Shown piece after piece: positions 8,087 to 16,997 of a stretch of DNA of 64,000 nucleotides. Both the position numbers and the translations under genes were made by a program. The stretch spans positions 1,178,001 to 1,242,000 of the forward strand of contig NZ_AP024814.1 in NCBI RefSeq assembly GCF_019703305.1. Reading direction: 5' to 3'. The stretch comes from Helicobacter sp. NHP19-003 (GTDB lineage: Bacteria; Campylobacterota; Campylobacteria; Campylobacterales; Helicobacteraceae). The notes beneath the pieces are model-generated. The model worked only from the letters and a program-made list of their open reading frames with translations. It was not told the DNA's origin and searched no databases. Positions within the stretch are counted from its first letter, which is position 1, and the number at the start of each line of letters is the position of its first letter.

Positions 8087-8995
8087 ATGCTATCCAAAGA
8101 TGTTACCGAATACGCCAAAGTCAAGAGCGAGCTTTACGCCTATGTGTCCTATCTCTTGACCCAAAACATTAAAAACTACCTCAAAGAACCCACCCTAAAA
8201 TACATACAACTAGCGATGGAGCGCATTAAACAAGAAGTCCGCATTAAAGAGGACATTTTTATTTTAGACACCAATGGGAATTTAATCGATGGGGAGGGCA
8301 ATGTCAAAAACTCTTTTGCGCAAAACTCTTTGGAGCGGAGCTACTTTTATGAGGCCATCGCCGAGCGGCGTTGTATTTTAACTAACCCCTACCCCACGCG
8401 CAGCAACCGGGGGTTAGTCGTTACAGCGGCTTATCCCATTTATAACGACAAAGACGAGTTGTTTTATGTGGTGTGCATGCACATCCCGCTCAAAGTCGCC
8501 ATCGCTTTAAGTTCCTCATCCAAGCATTACAGCACCTTTGCAGAGGGCAGTGTGGTGATGTATTTTAGCATTTCCATCACCCTAGCCCTTGTGTCCTTGC
8601 TCTTATTTATTAAGAGTTTGTCTAATCTGTACAGTGCTCTGACCCACTTTAGCAGCTTTGCTGTCAAAGAGGTCTTTCACCCCATTGTGCTTTTGACCTT
8701 AGCCTTAGCCACCGTGGATCTAGTCAAGGCGATTTTTGAAGAGGAGGTGCTGGGCAAGAACAGCGGAGACAGCCACCACGCCATTCACCGCACGATGATC
8801 CGCTTTTTGGGCTCGATCATCATCGCCCTAGCCATCGAAGCGTTGATGTTGGTCTTTAAATTCAGCATCAGCGCACCCAATAAGATCATTTACGCCGTGT
8901 ATTTGGCCGGTGCGGTGTCGGCTTTGCTCATCAGCCTAGCCATTTATGTCAAATGCGCCTACGGCGCAGCCAACGAGTCCAATGGCAAGGACTGA
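8087..8995 (+). CDS. PDC/Cache-like sensor membrane protein of unknown role
   Basis: A 302-residue protein. Residues about 45-145 look like a PDC/Cache sensor (IFILDTNGNLIDGEGN, then SYFYEAIAERRCILTNPYP, VVTAAYPIYNDKDELFYVVC). Four hydrophobic helices follow at about 155-180, 197-215, 237-258 and 266-290, and the protein ends without a kinase, HAMP, GGDEF or chemotaxis domain. Oddly there is no transmembrane helix before the sensor domain, although AAGGAAGAG supports the annotated start. I do not recognise a named family member. Perhaps it passes a ligand signal to a separate partner in the membrane. Confidence 0.6.
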   Translation: MLSKDVTEYAKVKSELYAYVSYLLTQNIKNYLKEPTLKYIQLAMERIKQEVRIKEDIFILDTNGNLIDGEGNVKNSFAQNSLERSYFYEAIAERRCILTNPYPTRSNRGLVVTAAYPIYNDKDELFYVVCMHIPLKVAIALSSSSKHYSTFAEGSVVMYFSISITLALVSLLLFIKSLSNLYSALTHFSSFAVKEVFHPIVLLTLALATVDLVKAIFEEEVLGKNSGDSHHAIHRTMIRFLGSIIIALAIEALMLVFKFSISAPNKIIYAVYLAGAVSALLISLAIYVKCAYGAANESNGKD

Positions 8996-9101
8996 CTCCT
9001 AAATTTACATTTAACTTAAAACCGCTAGAACTTCTTTGTGCGCCTTAGTGCGTGGGGGTGAATCTCTCTGATTCTTTCACCTATTCTTGCGCTTCTTCTT
9101 T

Positions 9102-9124
9102 AGCCCCTTGTGTTTAGAGGGGCT
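9102..9124. terminator. Stem-loop between the sensor-like gene and the convergent glycosyltransferase
   Basis: AGCCCCT (9102-9108) pairs with AGGGGCT (9118-9124) around a 9 nt loop in the intergenic space where two convergent transcripts meet. T-runs are weak on both sides. Confidence 0.4.
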
Positions 9125-9157
9125 CTTGTGAAACTCTTAAATCATGTTTGATTGTGG

Positions 9158-10422
9158 CTAAAACGCCAAGAGTTTTTTAACAATCTCTTCATAGGTCAAG
9201 TTTTGGATTTTTTGGTGCAAAGTAGTGGAGATGTGGTGGTAGTGCTTAGGGTCGCCAAGCAGTTCATCGATTTTAACCGCCATTTGTGTGCTGTCTTGTA
9301 CCACTAACTCGGGTGCAAGCTCTAGGGCGTTGCCTACGGGCGTGCAAATAAAGGGGGTGGCAAATTGCATGCTCTCTAAAAGCACCATAGGAAAGGACTC
9401 GTAGCTCCCTGTACTTCCGTGCAAAAACAAAGTGGCGTGTTTGGCTAGTTTCAACACCTCATCCCGTTCAATGCCATAGAAAAAGAACACCTCTTTAAAA
9501 CCATAGGTTTCGTCCAATTCGTGGGCTTTGAGAGCTTTGAGGCGATCTAGGGTGTGTCCGCTATTGAGCGCACCCACAAAGACTAAGGGCATTGGTGCTT
9601 GGCTGGCGTAATACGCCCTAAGCACCATCTCCTGCCCTTTCTCAGCATAGTAATTGGACACATTTAAAATAAAGGGGTTCTGGCAAAGTTGCTCTAAAAG
9701 TGCGTGTGGGCTTAGTCTATGCGGGTCTAGGTGTGCTGTAGTGGGGGGGGTAGAAATTTAGGCGGACAGATGTCCTTAGCAAAGACACCATTAGGCAAAA
9801 CCTCTACATTGAGGTCATTTTGGCTGTTTAAGTAGTGGTAGAGTGGGCTATTTGCATGTAAGAGAAAAATTTTGTCATAGGATTTAAGTTGGGTTGCCAA
9901 ACAGACCAATGGGTGTGGTTCTTGTTGGCGTTTAAATTTAGTACAAAAACTTTCCCAAAAGCTAGGGGTTTGTGGTGGAGGGGGTATGTCATTGATATTG
10001 ACATGGTTTCTTAAAAACTTTCTTTTTGCCTTGCAAGTACTGAGGTGAGGATAGATGGCATCGCTGTTCCAAGTGGCAATAGATGAATTGATCAGCACAT
10101 CACAATCAAAATTTTTAACAAAATCTATGTAGTTTTCAAGTTCTCCCAACCAAACCCATTTTTCATTGTAAATGTGGAATTCCACAACATAAAGGTTCGG
10201 GGCAAGCTCGAGGGCTTGTTTAATGGTGTTTCCACTGCTAATGGTGTGTTTATCTCCCCATCTTTTTAAGGACATCGCCACTTCTGCATGGTTAAAAACA
10301 TCGCTTGTGATGACATACACCCTATGCCCCGCCTGTGCAAGTGCTTGGCTCAAACCATAGTCAGCCGTGGCGGTGCCGGTTTGCAAGGGGTGGTATTGCT
10401 CGGTGGCGTAAAGGATCACCAT
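9158..10422 (-). CDS. Family 4-like glycosyltransferase, split by a frameshift at a C8 tract (phase OFF)
   Basis: The N-terminal half (ATG at 10422 to a stop near 9727) has the Rossmann start of GT-B enzymes: YATEQYHPLQTGTATADYGL, then QAGHRVYVITSD. The C-terminal half (codons from about 9742 down to 9158) carries the donor-binding end ESFPMVLLESMQFATPFICTPVG. The halves are in different frames, joined at a run of eight C on the coding strand (9743-9750). Nine C (or six) would give one protein of about 421 residues reading ...FLPPPTTAHLDPHRL... across the junction. With eight, it stops shortly after as PPPLQHT. The acceptor is unknown; a surface glycan such as LPS is likely. The ATG overlaps the bcp stop by 1 nt (TAATG), so it is at the end of the lut-bcp unit. 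In H. pylori this gene does not follow bcp. Confidence 0.75.
9743..9750. repeat. G8/C8 homopolymer at the glycosyltransferase frame break
   Basis: Eight consecutive G on the plus strand, exactly where the two halves of the glycosyltransferase lose register. Slipped-strand mispairing at such tracts is the usual phase-variation switch of Helicobacter and Campylobacter surface-glycan genes. Confidence 0.75.
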
Positions 10423-10877
10423 TAAACCAGCTCCAGCACTTTTTGGGCATGTCCTTTGGCTTTGACATTGTAAAGGGCATGGGCGATTTTGCCCTCTTGA
10501 TCGATCACAAAGGTGGAGCGAATCAGCCCCACACTCACCTTGCCATAGAGATTTTTCTCCCCATAAGCCCCGTAAGCTTTTGCCACCTCATGGTTAGGGT
10601 CGCTGAGTAACTCAATGTTTAAATTCTCGCTTTTTATAAAGTGGCAATGGCTCTTGGCATCGTCCGCACTCACGCCTAAAATCACCGCTCCCTTCGCCTC
10701 AAATGCATGTTTTAAGGCGGTAAAATCTTGCGCCTCAATGGTGCATCCCGGGGTGTTGTCCTTGGGGTAAAAATAAAGCACCACGACCTTGCCTAAAAAG
10801 TCTTTAAGGCTAACACTCTGTCCTGTGGCATTGTTTAAAGTGAAGGCGGGAGCTTTGCTCCCTTTGTCTAAACGCAT
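10422..10877 (-). CDS. bcp: Bcp-type thiol peroxidase (peroxiredoxin)
   Basis: A 151-residue atypical peroxiredoxin that reduces hydroperoxides, including fatty acid hydroperoxides, with thioredoxin as electron donor. The peroxidatic cysteine sits in VLYFYPKDNTPGCTIEAQDF (about residue 45), and the C-terminal YNVKAKGHAQKVLE matches H. pylori Bcp. The position five residues after that cysteine, where many Bcp proteins have a resolving cysteine, is Gln, so resolution must use another thiol (there is a Cys in KSHCHF). It starts 8 nt after lutC; HP0136 next to the HP0137-0139 lut genes is the same arrangement. Confidence 0.93.
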   Translation of the reverse strand: MRLDKGSKAPAFTLNNATGQSVSLKDFLGKVVVLYFYPKDNTPGCTIEAQDFTALKHAFEAKGAVILGVSADDAKSHCHFIKSENLNIELLSDPNHEVAKAYGAYGEKNLYGKVSVGLIRSTFVIDQEGKIAHALYNVKAKGHAQKVLELV

Positions 10878-10885
10878 TTTACCCC

Positions 10886-11578
10886 CTAGTACAAGATGAC
10901 ATGGGTTGCCATGGGCCCATGCACGCCAAAGACGGTTTGTAGCTCAATGTCGGCGGTGCGGCTAGGCCCGCCGATGAAGAGCATATTTGTGGGCAAACGG
11001 CGTTTTAAGTCGCAATCACGCATTTTAACGCCCTCTTCAACGGGCTCAAGCAGGGGCCCCGCCTCTTTCAAGGCCTCTAGCCCTTGCGCTAAATTTTGCA
11101 CGATTTTAGATTTATCCAGCAAAATCACGCATTTAAGGGTGATGAGAGAAGTCAAACGGGGGGCGAATTTTGAAGACGCGATGCCCACGATGCCTAAATT
11201 TGCCACGCCACAAGCCGCCTCTAAAATCGCCGTGTCGATGTTAAACAACTCCTCTTTAAACGCCTCTACGGGTCTATCGTAGGGGATTTTTTGGTAAAGA
11301 TTTTGGGGGTCTAGTTCCTCTAAAGGGCAGGGTAAATTTGTGGCGCACAAGAGTTTTTGGGTTTCAAAACCCTTTAATGCCTCTTGGATCGCTGTGGCTA
11401 AATCCTCCTTAGTGCATTCACTAAGCTGGGAGCGGTTGAGCTCTTGGAGGTGCTTGTATTGCTCGATTAAATCCGCCTTAGCGTCTGTGATCATGTTTTG
11501 GTAAGGCAAATTTTCATGCGCAATGGGGTGCCGTTTTAGGGCATTTTGAATCCGTTCAATCACCACTTGCTTACTCAT
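10886..11578 (-). CDS. lutC: LutC/LldG, LUD-domain subunit of lactate oxidation
   Basis: A 230-residue LUD-domain protein. The second half has the family core: FNIDTAILEAACGVANLGIV, then RLPTNMLFIGGPSRTADIE and VFGVHGPMATHVIL. With LutA and LutB it forms the non-flavin, iron-sulfur complex that oxidises L-lactate to pyruvate at the cytoplasmic membrane. It overlaps the lutB stop by 8 nt and keeps the A-B-C order. Some LUD proteins are annotated as lactate utilisation protein C or LldG; these are the same. Confidence 0.92.
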   Translation of the reverse strand: MSKQVVIERIQNALKRHPIAHENLPYQNMITDAKADLIEQYKHLQELNRSQLSECTKEDLATAIQEALKGFETQKLLCATNLPCPLEELDPQNLYQKIPYDRPVEAFKEELFNIDTAILEAACGVANLGIVGIASSKFAPRLTSLITLKCVILLDKSKIVQNLAQGLEALKEAGPLLEPVEEGVKMRDCDLKRRLPTNMLFIGGPSRTADIELQTVFGVHGPMATHVILY

Positions 11579-13022
11579 AAATCACCCCCGGTAGTTTCTT
11601 CACCTCAGCGTGCAAACTGCCCTGCACTTTGGGCATTTCTCGATAACGCAACCATTTTTTCAACACGGGCGTGTAATGCCCGAAAACCTTGCCAAGGGGG
11701 GCAAAAGTGCTACTCATTGCCATAGCCGCCCGCCATAGCGTGCCATTGCTGGCGAGTTTTGCAAAGGCTTTCATGCCCAGCTCCTCTAATTTGCTGTGCT
11801 TGGTGTCTTTATAGCCGCGCACCACACCCCGCCCCTCGTGGGTTTTCTCCGCCCTTAAATCCCTGATGAGCTCGGGTAGGGGGATTTTCACCGGGCAAAC
11901 TTCGCCACAACGCCCACAAAGGCTACACAAATTGGCGATGTGGGCGTAATTGTCGAGCCCAAAAAGCTGGGGGGTGATGACAACCCCGATGGGCCCGGGA
12001 TAGGTCGCTAGGTAGGCGTGCCCACCGATTTTGTCATACACGGGGCAGTGGTTTAAGCAGGTCCCACAGCGGATACAGCTTAGGGCCTTGTAGTATTTTT
12101 CATCGGCTAGGATATTGCTTCTATTGTGGTCTAGCAAAATGATGTGCGCCTCTTTGGGCCCGTCTAGCTCGCCCTCTTGGCGGGGGCCGGTGATGATGTT
12201 TTGATAACATGTGATTTGCACGCCCACAGCACTAGGGCAAAGCAGGTTGTTTAAGATCGAAGCGTCTTCAAAGCTTTCGACCATTTTTTCAATCCCACAA
12301 ATGGCGACATGGATGTCGCAGGCGGTGGTGCACATACGCCCATTGCCCTCGTTCTCCACAAGCCAAATCGCCCCCTCATTGGCGATGGCAAAATTCACCC
12401 CAGAAATCCCCATTTTAAAGCCCTCAAACTCGCCGCGCATGTGCTTTCTGGCAATGCCATTGAGCTTTTCAGGTTCGCTCTCTAGGGGTGCGCCTAGCTT
12501 TTCTTGAAAAATCTTACCCACTTGGTGGCGGTTTTTGTGGATGGCAGGCACCACGATATGCACGGGGTGTTCATCTATGAGCTGGATGATGAGCTCGCCC
12601 AAATCCGTTTCTTTGGCGACAATGCCCTTTTCCTTCATGTATTGGTTTAGCCCGATTTCCTCGCTCGCCATAGACTTGCCCTTTAAAATCCGCTCCACCC
12701 CCCGCTCTTTAGCTAGGTTGTAGATGATTTCATTCGCGTCTTTGGCGGTGTTGGCGTAATGCACGACAAAGCCGTTTTTTGTGGCGTTTTCCTCAAATTT
12801 TTGCACATAGCTATCTAGCTGGGATAGGACTTTTAATTTCGCATTTTGCCCCATAGTGCGTAGTTGTTCCCATTCGGGGTAACGATCTTCTAGTAGGTCT
12901 TTGCGCTTGTGGATTAAAGTGTCCATTGCTGAGCGCAAGTTGGTGCGCAGCTGGGCATCGTTTAACTTCTCGCCGATGACTTGTTCGTAATCGTGGTCGC
13001 TGTGTGTGGTGGTGTGTGTCAT
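11571..13022 (-). CDS. lutB: LutB/LldF, iron-sulfur lactate dehydrogenase subunit
   Basis: A 483-residue protein. An N-terminal LUD region (residues 60-300) is followed by two 4Fe-4S motifs, CIRCGTCLNHCPVY (about 317-330) and CSLCGRCGEVCPVKIPLP (about 366-383), and a C-terminal tail of the LutB family. It shuttles electrons during L-lactate oxidation. AGGAG precedes the ATG, 1 nt after the lutA stop. No lactate permease gene (lctP; HP0140-0141 in H. pylori) is adjacent here. Confidence 0.95.
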   Translation of the reverse strand: MTHTTTHSDHDYEQVIGEKLNDAQLRTNLRSAMDTLIHKRKDLLEDRYPEWEQLRTMGQNAKLKVLSQLDSYVQKFEENATKNGFVVHYANTAKDANEIIYNLAKERGVERILKGKSMASEEIGLNQYMKEKGIVAKETDLGELIIQLIDEHPVHIVVPAIHKNRHQVGKIFQEKLGAPLESEPEKLNGIARKHMRGEFEGFKMGISGVNFAIANEGAIWLVENEGNGRMCTTACDIHVAICGIEKMVESFEDASILNNLLCPSAVGVQITCYQNIITGPRQEGELDGPKEAHIILLDHNRSNILADEKYYKALSCIRCGTCLNHCPVYDKIGGHAYLATYPGPIGVVITPQLFGLDNYAHIANLCSLCGRCGEVCPVKIPLPELIRDLRAEKTHEGRGVVRGYKDTKHSKLEELGMKAFAKLASNGTLWRAAMAMSSTFAPLGKVFGHYTPVLKKWLRYREMPKVQGSLHAEVKKLPGVIYE

Positions 13023-13023
13023 G

Positions 13024-13755
13024 TCAAACTCCTAATCCCACTCTTTGGGCTAAAAAGTCGTAAAAGTGCATGGATTTGGTCTTGCTCCTCACCTTTGCCA
13101 TCGCTCCGCTGATGTTCAACAAACAGCCCGCATCGGCGGACAAAACATACTCCACTTGGCGGCTCTCGATGTCGTGGATTTTCTCTTGCACCATCGCGTT
13201 AGAAATCTCTGGCTCTTTCACCGCAAAAGTCCCCCCAAACCCACAACACTCCTCCTCCCTTTGCAAGGGCACAAGCTCCACATTAGAGAGTTGAGAAATG
13301 ATTTTTTTCGCACTCTCAATCACCTTAGACACCCTTAAGGCGTGGCAATTAGAATGCCATGTAACCTTGATGGGCGCGCCAAGGTCGGTGTAGCGCACCT
13401 CTAGTTTTTTATCCAAAAACTCGGCAAGTTCATAGACCCTAAGAGAGAAGTTTTTCACTTCCTCATACGCCTTATGCCCCTCAAACAGCTCCAAATAGTC
13501 GTGCGCCATCATGCCCACGCAAGAACCGCTGGGCACAATGATGGGGTGATCCTCTTTGAAGAGGCGGACATTGTGGAGCACAATCTCACGGGTCTGTTCA
13601 TAGTAACCGGAGTTGTAGCTGGGTTGCCCGCAACAAGTTTGGTCTTTTTTAAAGATCACCTCCACCCCCTCTCTTTGCAAAAGTTTAATGCAATTTAAAG
13701 CCGTTTGGCTAAACACCGCCTCCCCTAGACAAGTAGCAAAAAAATAGACTCTCAA
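13024..13755 (-). CDS. lutA: LutA/LldE, CCG-domain lactate oxidation subunit
   Basis: A 243-residue protein with two cysteine-rich CCG domains: DQTCCGQPSYNSG (first third) and EECCGFGGTFAVKEPEI (last third), which bind a non-cubane or 4Fe-4S cluster as in heterodisulfide reductase subunit B. I placed the start at the TTG at 13755 because AAGGA lies 8 nt upstream and the protein then opens as (M)RVYFFATCLGEAVF, the usual LutA N-terminus; the longer frame to 13806 adds an unrelated leader. First gene of lutABC-bcp; comB10 ends 85 bp upstream. Confidence 0.93.
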   Translation of the reverse strand: MRVYFFATCLGEAVFSQTALNCIKLLQREGVEVIFKKDQTCCGQPSYNSGYYEQTREIVLHNVRLFKEDHPIIVPSGSCVGMMAHDYLELFEGHKAYEEVKNFSLRVYELAEFLDKKLEVRYTDLGAPIKVTWHSNCHALRVSKVIESAKKIISQLSNVELVPLQREEECCGFGGTFAVKEPEISNAMVQEKIHDIESRQVEYVLSADAGCLLNISGAMAKVRSKTKSMHFYDFLAQRVGLGV

Positions 13756-13840
13756 GTAGACATCCTTCAAGCTCAAAATCAAAGCCACATTATACAAAAT
13801 TCCCACAAATATACCGACATATAACGCTAAAAACGCTCGT

Positions 13841-14959
13841 TCAAGGGGAGCTGTGTTTAAAAAACTGCGCCACCACCTCGCCTTTTTGGGGTGTGGGGAA
13901 AAAGATGTCTAAATTGGGGGAGATAAACACCCGTGAGCCCTCCCTCACGATAATAATGGGCTTTAAGTTGCTCTTATCTTTTAAGATTTGGGCGATGATT
14001 TGGTTGAGTCCTAAACCCGTTTGGCGGGTGAGTTGCATGAGTAAAAAATCGCCAAATAAATTGTTCTTGCCCGTTTTGTTGGCTAGGGCAGAGGTCAAGC
14101 CGATCAACAGCCCGTTAGAAAGCGTAGACACCAACAAGGGCATGCCGTAACGTTGGAAGTTGTGCGTGATCATTTGCCCCACGAGTCCGCTATAACCCTT
14201 GACATCTGCCCCTTTGGCGTTGGTGAGTGTGATGTTGACCCCTTGCGGGGTGATGATGCGACTCCACACGATGTCTAGGCGGTATTCGCCGATTTTGTTG
14301 TTGTTGCTGTAATAGCCGATGGCTTTTGAGCCTTTGGGGATTAAAACAGCCTGTCCCATGTTGGCGAAAATGTCGCTCTCCACCTGCGCCACAACTTTAC
14401 CGGCAAGCTGGGAGCTGATGGGCGTTACTAAAAATGCGGGGATCATTTTATCGGCGGTGATGGTGCGCAGTAGGCGGTTTTCATGGGTGGCTAGATCGTG
14501 GGTTTTTAGATTTTCAAAGTGGCTTGCCCCATAGTCTATCTCTGCCTCTTTGGGCTCTTCAAAGCCTTGTATCCGCCCATTTAAAGTCTCTTCAATCTCT
14601 AGCTCTTCTTGGGTGGGCTCGGGTGGCTCTATCTCTTGCTCTTGGGGCTCTTGCTCGGGCTCCATCTCTTGGGGTGGTTGTGGCAGAGGCGATTTTTTCG
14701 CCTCTTGTAATTGTGCCTTGAGCTGGGCGATTTGCTTTGCGTTCTCTTGCAAGAGTGCTTGCAAATGGGCTAACTCGGGGTTTTCTTTAGGTTGAGTTTC
14801 TTTGGGTGGGGTGAATAAATAATCGGCTAGGGGGTAGTTGGTGTCCTTTAAATCCAAAACTTCGGGGGCTTTTTTGGGCTTGTTTAAAATCAAAGAAGTG
14901 GCAAACACCGCCACCATCGCCCCTCCAAAAATCAAAGCTTTTTTAACAAGGGGTTTCAT
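13841..14959 (-). CDS. comB10: ComB10, VirB10-like competence channel protein
   Basis: A 372-residue protein with one N-terminal transmembrane helix (about 8-25), a periplasmic coiled and Pro/Glu-rich spacer (about 55-125, with runs of PQEPEPEQ type), and the VirB10/TrbI C-terminal domain containing QAVLIPKGSKAIGYY, RLDIVWSRIITPQGVNI and the hydrophobic antenna region near LLVSTLSNGLLIGLTSAL. ComB10 spans the envelope in the Helicobacter DNA uptake type IV system. It overlaps comB9 by 4 nt. The upstream comB8 partner seen in H. pylori is not here. Confidence 0.92.
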   Translation of the reverse strand: MKPLVKKALIFGGAMVAVFATSLILNKPKKAPEVLDLKDTNYPLADYLFTPPKETQPKENPELAHLQALLQENAKQIAQLKAQLQEAKKSPLPQPPQEMEPEQEPQEQEIEPPEPTQEELEIEETLNGRIQGFEEPKEAEIDYGASHFENLKTHDLATHENRLLRTITADKMIPAFLVTPISSQLAGKVVAQVESDIFANMGQAVLIPKGSKAIGYYSNNNKIGEYRLDIVWSRIITPQGVNITLTNAKGADVKGYSGLVGQMITHNFQRYGMPLLVSTLSNGLLIGLTSALANKTGKNNLFGDFLLMQLTRQTGLGLNQIIAQILKDKSNLKPIIIVREGSRVFISPNLDIFFPTPQKGEVVAQFFKHSSP

Positions 14960-15864
14960 GGGGCTTTGCTGACCTTACGCACGCAAGCGTGGATTTTGCC
15001 CTCCCTTAAGGTCCATTTGGGGGAGATGTCCTCGGCGATCAAATAATCCCCCACAATGCGGGTGTTGATGGGGTTGTCATAGCCATCTACTACCTTGTAG
15101 GCGACAGGAAACTTGACTTGGGAGCGGACATGGTCAAATTTAAAGTAAGTGAAATGCTTGTCGTTGAAAATATCAAGAGGTTTAATGGGGGCTTTAAAAG
15201 CGACTTTACACAGCCACAGACAAAACCACGCCCGTTTTTTGCCCCCGAACACTTGATAGCCCCTCTCAATTTGGTTTTGATCCACTAAAAGCGCATTGCC
15301 CCCCTGCCCGATTTTTAAAAAAGACATGGAGGTGGGGACTTGGGGCTTGTTTTCAAGCACGGCTATTGGCTGGTTTTGCGCTTGCTTGTCTGTAAAAAAG
15401 TGTTTGTTAGACACATAGACATTTAAAATCGGGTTTTTGGGGCTGGTGAAAGTTGTGGAGAAAATATAAAAGGCGTAAATTTTACCGCTTGCGCCGATGA
15501 CATTAAGGTTTGAATCGATCCCCACTTCTAGGGGTTTGATTAAAAGCACATTACGCCCTAAAGTCTTGGTGCTAAAGCCTATGTTGTCGCCCAGCACCAC
15601 CTCAGCGATGGGCTCGCTAAAAACGATGGTCGTGACCATGGCGTAGCGCAAGCGGATTTTAGGCATTTGCCCAAGTTTGTAGTCAATGAGAAGGGTGTTG
15701 TCTAGGGCGTTGCGCTCTTTATTGAAAAAACTATTTTGTATGGCGTGCAGGTCTTGAATGGTGTGCTCTTGTGGGGACTCTTGGGGGTCCTCGCTTTCTA
15801 GGGCTTGAGCCAAACACACACAAGGGAACACAACACACAGCAAAAACCTAAGAAATCCCCACAT
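14956..15864 (-). CDS. comB9: ComB9, VirB9-like competence protein
   Basis: A protein of about 302 residues from the ATG at 15864 (311 from the frame opening at 15891). A signal peptide (FLRFLLCVVFPCVCLAQA) precedes a linker and the VirB9/CagX-like domain: IRLRYAMVTTIVFSEPIAEVV, NVLLIKPLEVGIDSNLNVIG, and the C-terminal FKFDHVRSQVKFPVAYKVVDG segment. VirB9 proteins form the outer membrane ring with VirB10. I prefer 15864 because a perfect TATAAT on the same strand ends exactly 7 nt before it; neither candidate ATG has a Shine-Dalgarno site. Confidence 0.88.
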   Translation of the reverse strand: MWGFLRFLLCVVFPCVCLAQALESEDPQESPQEHTIQDLHAIQNSFFNKERNALDNTLLIDYKLGQMPKIRLRYAMVTTIVFSEPIAEVVLGDNIGFSTKTLGRNVLLIKPLEVGIDSNLNVIGASGKIYAFYIFSTTFTSPKNPILNVYVSNKHFFTDKQAQNQPIAVLENKPQVPTSMSFLKIGQGGNALLVDQNQIERGYQVFGGKKRAWFCLWLCKVAFKAPIKPLDIFNDKHFTYFKFDHVRSQVKFPVAYKVVDGYDNPINTRIVGDYLIAEDISPKWTLREGKIHACVRKVSKAP

Positions 15865-15871
15865 GAAGGGC

Positions 15872-15877
15872 ATTATA
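15872..15877 (-). promoter_or_regulatory. -10 box of comB9-comB10, spaced for a leaderless transcript
   Basis: A perfect TATAAT on the minus strand. A start site 7 nt downstream would fall on the ATG at 15864, giving an mRNA with essentially no 5' leader. Confidence 0.5.
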
Positions 15878-15940
15878 ACAGAGTAAACCACGCCTTTTAC
15901 ACGAAAGTTTCAGGGCTTAGCTTTTTTAAAGATATTTGGG

Positions 15941-15946
15941 TAAAAT
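15941..15946 (+). promoter_or_regulatory. Candidate -10 box of flgI
   Basis: TAAAAT ends 7 nt before the flgI ATG at 15954, and no Shine-Dalgarno sequence separates them. As with divergent comB9, this spacing suggests a leaderless or very short leader. Sigma-54 or sigma-28 elements were not seen. Confidence 0.35.
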
Positions 15947-15953
15947 CTAAACC

Positions 15954-16997
15954 ATGTTTAAAAAATGCGCTTGGGTTTTGTGCTTGTTTGGGGTGTTGCA
16001 TGCCCCTTTGAGTGCCGAAAAGATTGAAGATGTCGCCAATATCGTGGGGGTACGCGACAATCAGCTGATCGGCTATGGTTTGGTGATCGGCTTGAATGGC
16101 ACGGGGGACAAATCGGGCTCAAAATTCACCATGCAATCCATCGCAAACATGCTAGAGAGCGTGAATGTCAAGGTGTCGCCCGAGGACATTAAATCTAAAA
16201 ATGTCGCTGCTGTGATGATCACCGCCACCTTGCCTTCTTTTGCAAGACAGGGGGATAAAATCGATGTCCAAATCTCGTCTATCGGGGACGCTAAGTCCAT
16301 AGACCACGGGGTTTTGGTGATGACCCCTTTAACGGCGATCGATGGCAATATCTACGCCATAGCCCAGGGGAGTGTGAGTTTAGGCAATTCTAAAAACCTG
16401 CTCTCAGGCACGATCGTCAACGGGGCAACCATTGAAAGAGAAGTCGTCTATGATTTGGCGCATAAAAATGCCATGACTTTGAGCTTGAAACGCCCCGACT
16501 TTAAAAACGCCGTGAAAATCCAAGAGGCCCTAAACGAAGTCTTTAAAGAGCCCGTAGCTCTAGCCATTGACCCCAAAACCATCAAGCTTAAAAAACCCGA
16601 AAAGCTCACCATGGTGGAGTTTTTAGCACTCATCCAAGAGGTCAACATTGATTACAGCAACCAAAACAAAATCATCATTGACGAGAAGTCGGGCACGGTG
16701 GTGGCGGGTGTGGATATTGAAGTGCATCCGGTGGTTGTTACAAGTGGGGACATCACGATTAAAATCACCAAAGACCCGCTAGAACCTAAAAAAGGCAAGG
16801 CGAAAAAGGACATTGCCAAAATCGACCCCACAACGAACCTAGACACCAAAGAGAACATTTTAAGCACCCCAAGAGCCACAATCGCCAGCGTGGTGAAGGC
16901 TTTGCAAAAAATCGGGGTGAGCTCTAAAAGCATCGTTTCTATCCTAGAAGCCATGAAAAAAAGTGGCGCGATCAGCGCAGATATGGAGGTCATATGA
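15954..16997 (+). CDS. flgI: FlgI, flagellar P-ring protein
   Basis: A 347-residue periplasmic protein with signal peptide (cleaved after LSA). Typical FlgI landmarks: [20 protein letters not shown] near residue 25, [31 protein letters not shown], and [20 protein letters not shown] near residue 250. It forms the ring that acts as rod bushing in the peptidoglycan layer. It leads a three-gene unit with the rod-binding protein and FlgS, overlapping the next gene by 4 nt, as in H. pylori HP0246-0244. Confidence 0.97.
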   Translation: MFKKCAWVLCLFGVLHAPLSAEKIEDVANIVGVRDNQLIGYGLVIGLNGTGDKSGSKFTMQSIANMLESVNVKVSPEDIKSKNVAAVMITATLPSFARQGDKIDVQISSIGDAKSIDHGVLVMTPLTAIDGNIYAIAQGSVSLGNSKNLLSGTIVNGATIEREVVYDLAHKNAMTLSLKRPDFKNAVKIQEALNEVFKEPVALAIDPKTIKLKKPEKLTMVEFLALIQEVNIDYSNQNKIIIDEKSGTVVAGVDIEVHPVVVTSGDITIKITKDPLEPKKGKAKKDIAKIDPTTNLDTKENILSTPRATIASVVKALQKIGVSSKSIVSILEAMKKSGAISADMEVI

